In this document: positions 24,621 to 35,228 of the stretch, in pieces
Layout of the letters: each line of letters begins with the position of its first letter
Numbering within the stretch: position 1 is the first letter of the stretch
NCBI GenBank assembly: GCA_027943335.1
Contig: BSBK01003255.1
Location: forward strand, 512,001-576,000
Source of the DNA: Chamaecyparis obtusa
Taxonomy: Eukaryota > Streptophyta > Pinopsida > Cupressales > Cupressaceae
DNA length: 64,000 nucleotides
Direction of reading: 5' to 3'
Translations under genes and position numbers: made by a program
The notes under the pieces: generated by a model
Database searches by the model: none
What the model saw: the letters and a program-made list of their open reading frames with translations, nothing else
What the model was told of the DNA's origin: nothing

Positions 24621-24714
24621 TAAGATTTTTTTCAAGACATTTTACCATAGACTGAATGCCTTAGGCATAGAATTTCTTTAGATGGAGAATGTTGATTGGT
24701 TCTTGGAGCTGTTC

Positions 24715-25152
24715 TCCTTAAGTCATTGAGAGTTGATAGGCACTAGAGCCAAAATTAGTAGTGATGACAAAGGGACCCAGCCAGTTAGGTTCGAACTTCC
24801 CCTTGCGTTCTCGATGGGATTGATTTTTTGGATTTTCTCTCAAGACTAGATCGCCAACCTGAAATTCTCTGTGTCTGACTTTGTTGTTGTAGCCTCTAGA
24901 CATTCTCTTCTGATATACTTTGAGATGATCATACACTGCTTGTTTGCGCTCATCTAGTAGTTCTAGTTCTTGTAACCTAGACAATCTGTAGTCATCATCA
25001 ATTACTAGACCATGCATTCTAATTCTGAGTGATGGGATTTCAACCTCAATAGGCAGTACTGCTTCAGACCCATAAACTAAAGTGAAAGGTGTAGCCCCAG
25101 TAGGTGTTTTGATACTTGTTTTGTAGGCCCATTAAACTGGATTAATCATGAG
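24715..25152 (-). pseudogene. Element 3 integrase C-terminal fragment
   Basis: On the minus strand it begins at YKTSIKTPTGATPFTLVYG (near 25125) and runs through EAVLPIEVEIPSLRIR and the chain LLDERKQAVYDHL to GKFEPNWLGPFV and AYQLS (24718). These are the last part of the integrase core and the C-terminal domain of a Tat-type integrase, with close parallels in element 4 at 56470-56870. The DDE residues are not included. One TAA lies near 25130. The missing core is replaced by a 12-bp tandem repeat on its upstream side. Confidence 0.85.
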
Positions 25153-25159
25153 ATGCTTA

Positions 25160-25304
25160 TTCTGATACTTGTGCTGATACTAGTTCTGATACTGGTTTTG
25201 ATACTTATTCTGATACTGGTTTTGATATGGGTTCTGATACTTGTTATGATACTAGTTTTGATACTTGTTCTGATACTGGTTCTAATACTAGTTCTGATAC
25301 TTGG
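25160..25304. repeat. 12-bp minisatellite inside the integrase remnant, about 12 copies
   Basis: Unit CTGATACTNGTT repeats without gaps for about 145 bp. Being a multiple of three it is open in several frames, reading S-I-R-T or Y-Q-N-Q on the minus strand. The adjoining integrase codes T-S-I-K with TGATACTTGTTTT on the plus strand (25110-25122), so the array probably grew from that codon string. Confidence 0.9.
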
Positions 25305-26153
25305 TATACTTGATAGCATCTTTTTCCATTGCAAACTCTCAAGCAATATCATATTGTGCAATCCCAATGTCTAGCAAGGTGGAGAACAAGAGGGATTGGC
25401 AAGCTGGTGGAAGAGATGGAAGACAAGAGAATGAAAGGGAATGAAGGGAAGAAATCCTCAAGGTAAAACTCCTCAAGAATACTCAAGTTAGGGAAAAATT
25501 GTCATGTAAAGTGCATTTGGACAAGCAATGAAAGGCCAGCATAGGATAAGTCACAAAAGCGTAATGCCAAATAAGGACAGGATGCAGTCCAAAGGAGTAG
25601 ACATGTCAAGAGGCTTCATAGCACCATATTTTACTCTCTTTTTTCTTTTTAGATCAAGACCAATGGGGAAAAGGATAGTGATAGGAGAAAATGAATAGAG
25701 GAAGATGTATATGAAGGCTAAATAGGAAGGGACTAAAAGCAAGATCATCATAAGATAGCTCACAAAATAGCCAAATGTTCATGTATAGATCAACATTGTC
25801 AAGATCAAAGAGAGAAGATGGAATGGATGAAACATGTAGAAGACCTACACATGATGCCTAATTGCCAGGTTTTACTTATTCAAGGTGCCACAAGGGAGTG
25901 GTTTTCACCATAGGATGAATTTATTTCTCTTTACTTTTGCTACCAAGGTGCCTGTTTCCAGGTTTTCACCAAGGCACATTTTCAATTTTTTTAAATTTTT
26001 TTCTTTTCTTTTTTGGAATTTTTGGAAGAAGGCAAGCTCTTTAGATAATGCTCCTTGAAAGGATAAACCATGATATGCCAAAGATTCAAAATGATATGCT
26101 CAAAGATGCTGATAGGGAAAGGAAGATGGAAGAGAAAAATGGAGGATAAGGTT
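25305..26153 (-). other. Integrase zinc-finger trace, then rearranged non-coding sequence with the GGTGAAAACC module
   Basis: At 25305-25345 the minus strand reads a short AMEKDAIKY segment, like the stretch between the zinc-binding residues of Tat integrases. From 25380 to 25860 I recognise nothing. At 25870-25975 copies of the CCAGGTTTTCACC module and a T-rich tract (25980-26020) recur, although on the minus strand this lies upstream of integrase, opposite to element 4. This suggests a duplicated or misplaced 3' untranslated segment. Confidence 0.45.
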
Positions 26154-28365
26154 TTATGTAAAGCGAGTGAGGTTGGAAGATAGGAGGAATAGGCAAATGA
26201 GGAAAAATGATAGAAGGTAGAAGGATAATGAATGGAAGGATTGTAAAAGGGTAGATGGAAAGGAAGACAAGCTCAACATCAACACATACCTTGAAGGGTG
26301 GTGAGAGGATGGAGGAATTGTGAATGAAGGAATACGTGAAGGAATATGGTGAATGGATAGCAGAGGTTGTGGTTTAGGCACATGGAATGGAGGAATGCTT
26401 TTGGAAGAAGATGAAGTGGAAGTCTTTGGAAGCTTGAATGTCAACTTAACTTTTTGCTCAACACCAAACTCTTTCAAGAGAGACTTTGGAATCCATACAG
26501 CTGTAGGATTTTCATTTCTTTTTGGTAATTTGGAGAGAATATCTTTAATGATAGATTTTGGAACCCATACTTGTCTTGTAGTTTTCTTCTTAGATATCTC
26601 TTTTGAATTTATGCATCCATGTCATTTAGAGGAGACATGGTGATCCTTTTTTGATGGATTCTTGTATTGCTTCTTTTTCTTATATTGAACATTCAAGTTA
26701 GTTCTAAAAGACTTAAGACTTGTGGAAGAAGGAGGATATGACTGGTTTAGATGGGTGGGTGGAAAAAAAGGATTCAAGGGTATGCATCTATGTTGATCTT
26801 GAGGAAAGATGGGAGATGGAGGGATGTAAGGACCCAAGATGGATGGTGAATTAGGAGAGTTAGGAGGGGAAAGTGAAGGGACATAAGGACCCAAGATGTA
26901 AGGTAGATGTGAAGCTCTTAGTAGCGGTGGAAGAGGTCCAAGGATGGATGTGGAAGACACAAAAGGATAATCAATAAGTTCATCAACATCTATATGACAA
27001 CCAAGGATATCAGCATCTTTAGAGTGAGCACTAGAATTTTCAATAGAATCGTGGACATCTTGAATATGAGCATCTTCTTTGATAGGATTGTTCAAAGCTT
27101 GTGAAGACTTAGGAAGAGTAGAAAGTGGAAATGAACATGGAGTGTTAGAATAAGAAGATGGAAGACTTTGATCTTGACAAGGATCTTTGGATAGCATAAG
27201 CATACAATTTTTTTCTTGATTTTCAATAGGCTTAACATTGGAAGTAACAACATCATTTTTACCAACTTTAATGGAAGTATCATCTTTGGAAAGCGCAAGT
27301 GTAGTAAGGTTATTTTGATTGTCAATAAGCTCAATAGTGTAAGTAGTAGCTTGATATTTCTTAGGAGAAGACTTAAGACATGGTGGGTTAGGGTTCTTGA
27401 TCTTGATCTTTCTTTATGTTCTTTTCTTCATCATTTTTAAAGTCCTCTTGACATGGAGCCACTTCTAAGGACAAAGAAGCATGTTGGGATTGTATGGATG
27501 ACTTTGGAAGAGATGGTGGAGGACTAGCTAAAGTAGGAATTATAGCATATGAAGGATTAGGCTCTTTAGGTTTAGCATTGTTGAAAGTATTTACAGCCAG
27601 GTGAAGGTTAGCTTGAGTTTCTTTAAGAGGTAGCCCTTGAGGATAACTATAGGGAACCGCATGAAAAGTATCAGGGCTTGTGTCAGATGAATGTTATGTG
27701 AAAGATTTGGAAGACTTGGAAGCTTTAGGAAATGTATGGGTATTGGAGGAAGTAGGGGATGGAAGGGAACCATCACTAGACAAAGGTTCAACATTAACAT
27801 GATCTTGCTTGAGAAGATAATCTTTATTTTCAGCAATAGAGTTCTTAGAGGAGAGATCCTTATAGTATTGACGTTTCAAGCTAGCACGATGCATTTTATA
27901 GTCCTCGGTAGTAGTAGATGGATCATAATCAAGGTATTGTCCACAAAAGCTATCAAAATCTCTTTCAAAATCAGAATCATATGGATCACCATCATGATCT
28001 ATCCAATGTGATGGCCCATTTGTAGTAAGTAGGAACACACGACAAGGAGGACTCTTGGGAACAGAGGTGTCATAGGTATCATTACATTGTCTATCATCAT
28101 ATTCATCATAGCCTCCAAAGCTTGATGTGTCACTCTCTATGGAAGAGGTATCATAAGGGTTGTCATGTTGCTCACATTTTGTCTGAGGGCATGGTGACAT
28201 GTACAAGTCTTTATCAAATGGAAAAGAGCATAGAGTTTCCATGGAGAACTCTTTAGGTTCCTTTTCTTTCTCAAGTTTGTCAAGCTGGACTTGCATAGCT
28301 TGCAGCTCCTTCATCATAGCGGTGATTAGAGTGTCTTCCTCATGTGTACTGATTCTTTGAGACAT
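26154..28365 (-). pseudogene. Gag-headed ORF of unknown function in element 3
   Basis: Minus-strand frame from ATG at 28365 (MSQRISTHEED), about 2.2 kb with one frame change between 27203 and 27694 and a stop near 26622. The first 60 residues match gag starts: KELQAMQVQLDKLEKEKE and METLCSFPFDKDL, comparable to element 4 gag (VCSYPFDRS, 50344) and the right-edge fragment. After that the text departs from gag: a Tyr/Asp/Ser-rich acidic part (28000-28200), a Lys/Ser part, then proline-rich ILGPYxPS repeats (26830-26930). Near 26470-26585 two related strings RQVWVPKSIIKD and AVWIPKSLLKEF occur. No gag core, protease or RT motif is visible. It could be a diverged accessory ORF or a captured fragment. 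Confidence 0.5.
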
Positions 28366-28445
28366 GTGTACTAATTTTCAATAGCTACTACTCTATTCTT
28401 GACACAGTGATTTGTATGACAGATTCTGGAATTAGGCTGAAAAAG

Positions 28446-28720
28446 CTAAATATCTGGCAATTCTGACAATTTTCTGACAACTTTCAAAAATTTCCCAAAC
28501 GACACTCTAAAAAACTCATACGACAGTGGGTAGGCTATGAAATGACAGTTGCACAACTCGTACAGCAGTTTTAAAATTTTGACTTTGAAGATTTGCTGGC
28601 ATGAAAACTCGTACGATATTGGGTTTGCTATCATACGAAAAATGGGTTGCAATGAAATGACACTTGATGGAAACTCGTATGACTTTCTGACCTCCTAAGA
28701 TGACTTGTGACTCTAGAAAA
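28446..28720 (-). repeat. Leader repeat of element 3: ACTCGTACGACA-type words
   Basis: Copies and variants of ACTCGTACGACAG occur near 28517, 28556, 28606, 28635 and 28672 on the plus strand, separated by AATGACA words. A similar set lies in the leader of the right-edge element (63640-63860). Confidence 0.65.
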
Positions 28721-30740
28721 GAATTTGACTTCAGATTTTGCAAATTTTGAGTTTTCAAATTTGGATTGTTTGCAAATTTCAATGTCCAAATTTGAAGATT
28801 GTAATAGATTTGTTCATTTTCAGTAACCAGATAGATAAACAAGCATGCAAAATAGCAAGCAAGTGATTTCGAGCATGTCTGAAAACAATAAACAAGGGCA
28901 AAAGCAACCTTGCACATGAACGATCAAGTGACTTATTCATTCTAATCCTCAAAAGCACTAATTGTGTATGTTCCAAAAATGTTTTGCAATAACGCACATA
29001 TACCCTATAAAATGAAAATTTGGCCTCGCTAGGGTTTTTAGTAATGGTTTGACTCTGCAAATTTTATGATCCAAAGGGGTGAACTCCAATCCTAGCGCAC
29101 CAGGGTTTTGACACAGTCTGAGAACTTAATCTTCAGGATCTACTAGGGAGATCTGACAACCCAATAATGAACCATACCCATGGAGATTTCTTCCACAAGG
29201 ACATTTATATAGCATCTGTCACTACCATGGTGAAAATGGCTATTACCGCTTGAGGTTCTGTCAACGCAATTTTCCCTATGAAGGGATTGTTCGCTATGGT
29301 TAACCCTCTCTAAAGGTGACTCACAATAGTATACCACAAGGGGACTTGGCTCCAGATCCAAGGTTTTTGACACCTTTTCACTTTTAACCCAAATAAAGCA
29401 AGTAGATTAATCCAACACCCTAAGACAAAGTTTTGCTTCACCAAGGTCTATGATGCCAACTCCACATGATCTATCAACCTCTCCAAGGAGAGAATGTATC
29501 AATCAATAAGAGAAGGTGCACTAACCAATTTTGATTCACCAAAGCTCATGATGTCAACCCCACATGATCTATCAACCTCTCCTGGGAGAGAATGTATCGA
29601 TCAATAAGAGAAGATGCACTAACCAAGTTGAATGTGAAATGCACTAAGTATCCTCCCTACCTACAAGGATTCTGTCATCAAGAAAGATTTTTCTAGGAAT
29701 CCAATCTCTCAAGAATCATGAATAGTGTTCATAAGGCCTAATTACTATGTGAGCACAGATATATTCCCGAAAGAAAATCTACCAAAAGTACCCAAAAAGC
29801 AAAAAGAGGAACACTTAATGCTTAAAGTGAATATGAGATGAGTCCACAAGGTGGAACACTTAACACTTCACACAAGCTGAAAATGAGTCCCCAACTTAGA
29901 AAACAAGTGAGTTCCTAAAAGCACAAAAGGGTTGCCAAGTGGAACACTTAATGCTTCTGTCCTGTTGACCCCTCCCCTTTATGGCGCTGAGATTGCAACC
30001 ACGGGGTAGAAATGAGGGGCCAGTAGATTAGAAAGTCCAATAACCCAAGATAGCAATCAAGATCAATCACAAGTATTCTAATACTACTTAATGAATCCTT
30101 AAGGGGTCACAACCTAGTATCAATTATGCAAGTGTGTAGAAATAGATCAAAGCATGAAAAGATGCACACAAGCCAGACACATAAGAGATTTGTTTTAGGA
30201 TCCAAATTGAAATATTATTAGCTTGAGAAGAATACCTTAGGTCCAATTCTCTGTAATCCAAAATTTAGCACACGTCCGAAAGTACAAAACCAAGACAAAT
30301 CAACAGCAAACTGTAAGCGTTAGAAATCAATAATCTAAAAGTACAAATATGCAAATTCTGTGCCTCTGTAGAAAAATCTCATGTGAGGCCAGATGTAGTC
30401 CCATGTGAGGAAACACTATTTCACGTGACAAAGGATGAAATCTCACGCAAGTCAGGATGCGGTCCTGCGCGAGGAAGTATAGTCTCACGCGAGAAATTGA
30501 TTTTTCGCGCACAAAAAAATAATGATACCAGTGAAATTTTGCGCAACACAAAAATAAATCTCGTGCGACACAGTGTGAAATCTTGCATGATAATTCATAT
30601 AGAGATGTATGGAAGTATGGACAGAATGATAAAAATCACAGTGTACGGACAGTTTTGATAGAAAAAGTATACCAGGACCCTTGAAACCCTTATCCTCAAA
30701 AGATAGAAAATTGATAGAAATGAAAGGAAACCCATTTTAG
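28721..30740 (-). other. Leader region of element 3
   Basis: No coding signal in 2 kb. At 29440-29625 a segment of about 98 bp is duplicated in tandem (CACATGATCTATCAACCTCT in both copies). GGAACACTTAATGCTT recurs near 29808, 29850 and 29940. At 30370-30600 short words of the type TCTCACGCGAG/TTGCGCG recur about eight times. The long leader is normal for Tat elements; the function of the repeats is unknown. Confidence 0.55.
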
Positions 30741-30760
30741 GGCCCCACAGTGGGTGCTAG
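30741..30760 (-). promoter_or_regulatory. Primer-binding-site-like sequence of element 3
   Basis: The minus strand reads CTAGCACCCACTGTGGGGCC next to the right LTR. It resembles the GGCGCCCACCGTGGGGCC-type site common in plant Tat-like elements, with changes expected from C to T decay. The primer tRNA is not identified. Confidence 0.65.
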
Positions 30761-30763
30761 AAA

Positions 30764-32047
30764 TGTGTGTGTGAAAATTGTACCTGATCTGTAAACACAA
30801 CACTTCAGTAAAACATTAGAGGTTAGCTATAATCAAAATCATGCAAAATTGAAAGCTATCTAACCAAGCGATTTATTGCCTTCTAGTAGGTGCGAGATTA
30901 ATGTTCTTAGATTGTTATCGAGATCAGTGACCTAGACAACACCTAAATGAAGGATTTGAATGCAAAAGATGGATATGAAATTGAATGCAATTAATCTATT
31001 TTTTTTGGTATTTTCTATGCAATAATAATGATAAAAACTTGATATGAATCTATGCTAATATGGAAATTGATCTATGAACATGCAAAGTAAGCTAACAATG
31101 ATATGAAAATGAATCTAAATGAATGTAAAAACCAAACTTGATCTCACAACAATGTTGATTTGCAAGAAGCTTTGATCCTTCCAATTCCAATTCTCCAGCG
31201 TGATTGTGCAAAACATGAGATTCTGTAGATGCAAATTTGAGAGATGAATTATGAAGAGCTGAGCCTTGTTTTTATAGAAATCCAAGGCTTTGGAGGTTGT
31301 GAAAAAAATCCATAAATCACTCAAATAACTCAGGTTGATTTTTGAGTTATGTTTAAATAACAGATAATTAAGTCACAAAAATCATGCAAAAGCACAGTTC
31401 AACTCGAATTAGAAGTTTAGATCAACTTTAAAACTCAAAAAGATGTTGAGTTTCAAAAAGCTAACAACTTGCATTGATTTTCCAATTTGAGTTTAACTGG
31501 TCCTTGAATGTGCACATGGATAATTATGATTTAATAAATAAATAAAGTGATTTATTCTCAACTTAACTGCTTTTTGAAATAAAATAATTAATTTATGGGT
31601 TAATTAACTATTTTATCAAACTTTTATTAAAAACTATATTATTAAATAATGACAACCTGCTTTAATCAATTAAATAAGAATTTAATCAATTATTCATAGG
31701 ATATTGGATTTATTGTCAAAATTAAATAATAGAATTAATAATAGATAGAATTAAATTTAATTACATAATTAATTTGGCAAGATATTAAATCTAATTAATT
31801 AGATATGAAAATATTAAATTAATCAAACTTAGGATAAATGTGATTTATCGCCAAATAATCATTAAATTAAAGATCTTAAGATAATTAGGAATATTGCTAG
31901 GAATATTCCCCGATGCACAATTTAAGATAATCAATTATGATTCGATGATGTTTAGATGTGCCTTAGGTTAGGACTTTGATGTTGATTTCATTCGATGTGT
32001 AGATGCAGGATATTAATGAACTTATAGCCCATTTTTGGGGTATTACA
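30764..32047 (-). repeat. Right LTR of element 3 (5' LTR on the minus strand)
   Basis: Collinear with 20932-22216. It ends GGGTATTACA on the plus strand, directly before ACCAT, where element 2's integrase resumes. The TATA box is at about 31267-31277 on the minus strand and would drive transcription leftward into the leader. Confidence 0.92.
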
Positions 32048-32527
32048 ACCATTAGCTGTATGGGCTAACAGGGTAACTGTGAAGAAGGCAATTGGTTGTG
32101 CACCATTTAATTTAGTATATGGGATACATGCAAGGATTCCTCAGAACTACTTATTGGAAATGTATAAGTTTGTTCAATTGTATGATGACAATATAGATGA
32201 TGAAATGTAGTTAAGAATTGAAGATCTCATTAGGTTGGATGAAACTAGAAGAGAACCAGCCTCAAGAAATGCCAAGTTCTAGTTACAGGTCAAGAATCTG
32301 TATGACAAAAGGAATGTTGAAAGGAAGTTCAAACCTGATGACTCGGTATTGATTTGGAATGCTAGATTGGAAGATAAAGGGAAAAATGGAAAGTTTGATC
32401 CAATCTAGTTGGGGCCATGTCAGATTCATGAAAGGTGCGGCCATGATTCTTACATTGTGAAAGAACTAAACGGTGATATTCAAGAATTGCCAGTTCATGG
32501 ACAGTTCTTCAAGAAATACTATAATTG
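32048..32527 (+). pseudogene. Element 2 integrase C-terminal part (after element 3)
   Basis: Continues the integrase interrupted at 20931: an LAVWANRVT block, FNLVYGIHARIP, then the C-terminal domain with YDKRNVERKFKPDDSVLIW and GKNGKFDP, ending in HGQFFKKYY before TGA at about 32526. Three internal stops (near 32207, 32279 and 32407) are TAG. No chromodomain follows, as expected for a Tat-type element. Confidence 0.85.
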
Positions 32528-32744
32528 AAGGTATTTATTTTTCCATGATCAGTAGTTAGGTCTGTATATGTTGTACATTCTGTATAGTTGTGTGTTTCCT
32601 TCTTGTTCTTTTCATCTCAGTTCGTAGGGTTTTGTCCTATTGCTCTCTTTTGTTCAAATTTTTGTCTAGTAGGTGGTCTGCTCAACATGTGATTCTAGAT
32701 CCTCCCCATTCCTGCAAGAGGAATACATCCCTAGATAGAGCCAC
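32528..32744 (+). other. Element 2 3' untranslated region
   Basis: Short AT-rich spacer between integrase and the 3' LTR. The last 40 bases contain purine-rich GCAAGAGGAATA and TAGATAGAG; a clean polypurine tract is not evident, perhaps through decay. Confidence 0.5.
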
Positions 32745-35225
32745 TGTTAGCACCTGCAATAATTTTCATGGCTATAAAAGTTTTTTCCCTGGCCTCTAAA
32801 TTGTTTTCCTTATCTCTGGCTTGAAACCCTAGTTCAAAAATTCATATTTATAGCCGTTGGGAGGAGAAAACCCTAGTCTATCCTAGTCCTATTCTAATTC
32901 TTCATTGCCTTTTCCAAGCCACTTATGTGATTATAAGTGCATGTTCACTTTTCCCTCCCCGTCAGTCGCCAGTTCTCTGAGTTTTCTTATGGTTTGTCAT
33001 TTCATTCGGTGATTCAGATTTCCTTTGGTCGCAAAGTCTCATGTTCCTAGCAGTTTAACCCCAAACTTTTTGTGACTCTACTAACTGTCTTGTCCTCTCT
33101 TCACTCACTAAATCGCGTGATGGTAGGCCTAGTATCTTAGTCTCTTTTTAGATCCTACAGTGGGCACATGATCTCATGGAATCTCTCCAGGCCATGAGAT
33201 CATGCACCGACCGTTTGATCTTCTAGGTGTTCAGATAGACTGAAAGTGGGACCGTTGACAGGTGTTTCAATGTGGTAGCTGACATGACTTTGTTCTTAGG
33301 GAAGAATTTAAATGGGCCCGCTCTGTGCAGTGTGGTATTTTTTGATTCGACGAAATGGTTGATAAGGTAGGGTGGGGTCAAGCTTTAATGTCATCGGCTC
33401 AGATTCAAGATCTAACGGCTAGCGTATGATCACATGGAATATTTCCAAGCTATGCAATCATATGACAACCATTGATTTGGTATCAGACTATAAGGGAAGG
33501 CAGTGGGACCATTTGCTAGGTGTTGCAGATTTGTGATGTTCTGATTGGCTGAGCTGGATGATGTAGTGAACATGTTAGTGGGCCCAAATTTTTTAAAGAG
33601 GAATGACAGTGCAAAATCTATAGTTGTCTCTTGATCACATGGAATCTTTCCAGGCCATAGGATCATGCAACCACCATCCAATTTAAAGGCTACTAAGGGT
33701 GGGTCTGCTATCAGATAGTGATGAGATGCTCATTTCTCATTGGTTGCAGGGTGCTGATGTGGCAAAGACTTTTCAATGGCTTGTGAAGCTTGACAGTTTT
33801 CTTTCCCTCAGTCATGTAATCTCTAGTTTAGAATGTGGTTTGTGTTTCTATCTCATGACTTGGTGGGCAGTTAGAGTTTCTTCAATCATGTGATCACAAG
33901 AAATTATAGTGGTTAAAGAGATATCTGAGTGATCTCGCGACTAAAGAGAAAATTGAAACCCAGGAAAAGTAAGGAGATCTAACGGTGATGATATAAAGTA
34001 GATCTAAGTTTGAATGCTAACCATTGATTTACTATTTGGTGCCATAATATAGTTGTTGCTTCATGATTTGAATATTGTAAGGGTTTTTCAATGATAGAAG
34101 GACTAGTTTTTAATGCTGGGGTAGCTAGATTTGGTAGATATGATTTCACCAACTAATGTAGAGTGGTCCAAGGGTTTGATAATTGATTGTAGAGGGTTTG
34201 TACAATGAAAAAGTGGGTAAAGGTTGCTTGAGGCATGTTGTAGGTGGTTGATTAGATTGATAAGCTTGGTAAATTCATGATCTTCAGTACACAAGTTAGA
34301 AGAATTATCATAAATGGAGATCATTTTAGGATCTGTTTGCTCTAGGTTGCTTGATTTTCTCCCCTCTAATAAATTTTGATTGAATCTGATTGGTTTGGTG
34401 GTTGAAACCTTTACCCTAGTCATCTATAGCTTGTTGCATCTTGATTTTTGGGATTCCAAGATGACTAGTGGTATATATTGCAGAAGTTTTTATTTGGTTG
34501 GTGGTTGATGTTATGTTGAAAATCAATGTAAAAGACTGAACAAGGAGAGCCTGGATTTTGGGTTTGTTTCCTAGCATTGTGTTGTTCTAGTAATGTATAG
34601 ATTATGTAGATTTTAATGAGAATACACTTGAATTCCAATCGTAGATTTATGTTTGTCTTCTTGTTTTGATCTTGGGCTCATATATGTTAATGTCACAAAG
34701 TGAGTTAGCATATGGTAAACAAAGAGTATTGTGGAATTATCTTTGAGTTCCTAACAAAGTTAGGATTAAAGTCTTTAAGGTAGTTTCTATGAGTTCATGG
34801 TTGAATAGGAATTTGATGATTAGGTTTGGGAGTGAGAGGGATAATAGGCAAAGCACTTATTCTAAGTTCAAGAGTGTTTGAGTTAGGATTTTTAGTTGAT
34901 ATATGTTATTAGGTGACTCTATACCCTATGTTAAGGCACTGATCCATTCTCTAGAAGTAGTTGATGATCATCCACCACACATTTAAATGATAAAATATTT
35001 AAAACTAGTTTGTAAAGGGTATAGTTGTATAATATTTTGTGACTCCTTTGAAGATTTGTGTCAAAGGTACACCCACTTGAGCATCTAGACTCAAAGTGTA
35101 GGAGGATCCTTGTTGATCCTTCTTAATTGGCCCTTTTCCTTGCAGACTTTGGATTGGTGATAGAGTCAGTGGCATTAGTTTGTCAATCATAGTGTAAACC
35201 TGCAAGTAGAAAGAAAAGACAACCA
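32745..35225 (+). repeat. 3' LTR of element 2
   Basis: Collinear with 11574-14053, including the hairpin set (first copy at 33165-33207). Three A bases separate its recognisable end (ACAACCA) from the TAGCA target duplication, so the true end may be a few bases further right. Confidence 0.9.
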
Positions 35226-35228
35226 AAA

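Larger units (their letters stand above)
20932..32047 (-). mobile_element. Element 3: Tat-related retrotransposon on the minus strand, internally rearranged
   Basis: LTRs 20932-22216 and 30764-32047 (1285 and 1284 bp, roughly two dozen differences by eye) are flanked by ACCAG (20927-20931) and ACCAT (32048-32052). Removing the insert restores element 2's integrase frame. Orientation is minus: the primer-site-like sequence adjoins the right LTR (30741-30760) and the polypurine tract adjoins the left LTR (22217-22232). Read on the minus strand it has a long leader, a gag-headed ORF of unknown function (28365-26154), an integrase remnant and a 3' untranslated region. No RT or RNase H is visible, so it would have needed enzymes in trans. 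Confidence 0.88.
11574..35228 (+). mobile_element. Element 2: Tat-type Ty3/gypsy retrotransposon inserted in element 1's RT
   Basis: LTRs are 11574-14053 and 32745-35225 (about 2480 bp each), starting TGTTAGCACC and ending near GACAACCA; the exact 3' end is uncertain by a few bases. Flanks are CAGCA (11569-11573) and TAGCA (35229-35233), a 5-bp duplication with one C to T change, and removing the insert rejoins element 1's frame. The internal part encodes gag, protease, an archaeal-type RNase H, RT, a degenerate RNase H and integrase, in that order. A second RNase H marks the Tat branch. It is split at 20932 by element 3. Own size without element 3 is about 12.5 kb. Confidence 0.88.

Noticed and set aside
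25146..25374. Open frames on both strands over the 12-bp array (L-I-L-V and S-I-R-T repeats)
   Set aside because: A 12-bp unit without stops is open by construction; no start context or domain.
14338..32527. UAG read as glutamine (alternative genetic code), since nearly all stops in element 2 are TAG at Gln positions
   Set aside because: Some TAGs stand at Trp positions, TGA and TAA also occur in neighbouring elements, frameshifts are present, and the sequence is plant nuclear DNA with a standard code. Deamination at methylated CHG sites explains it better.
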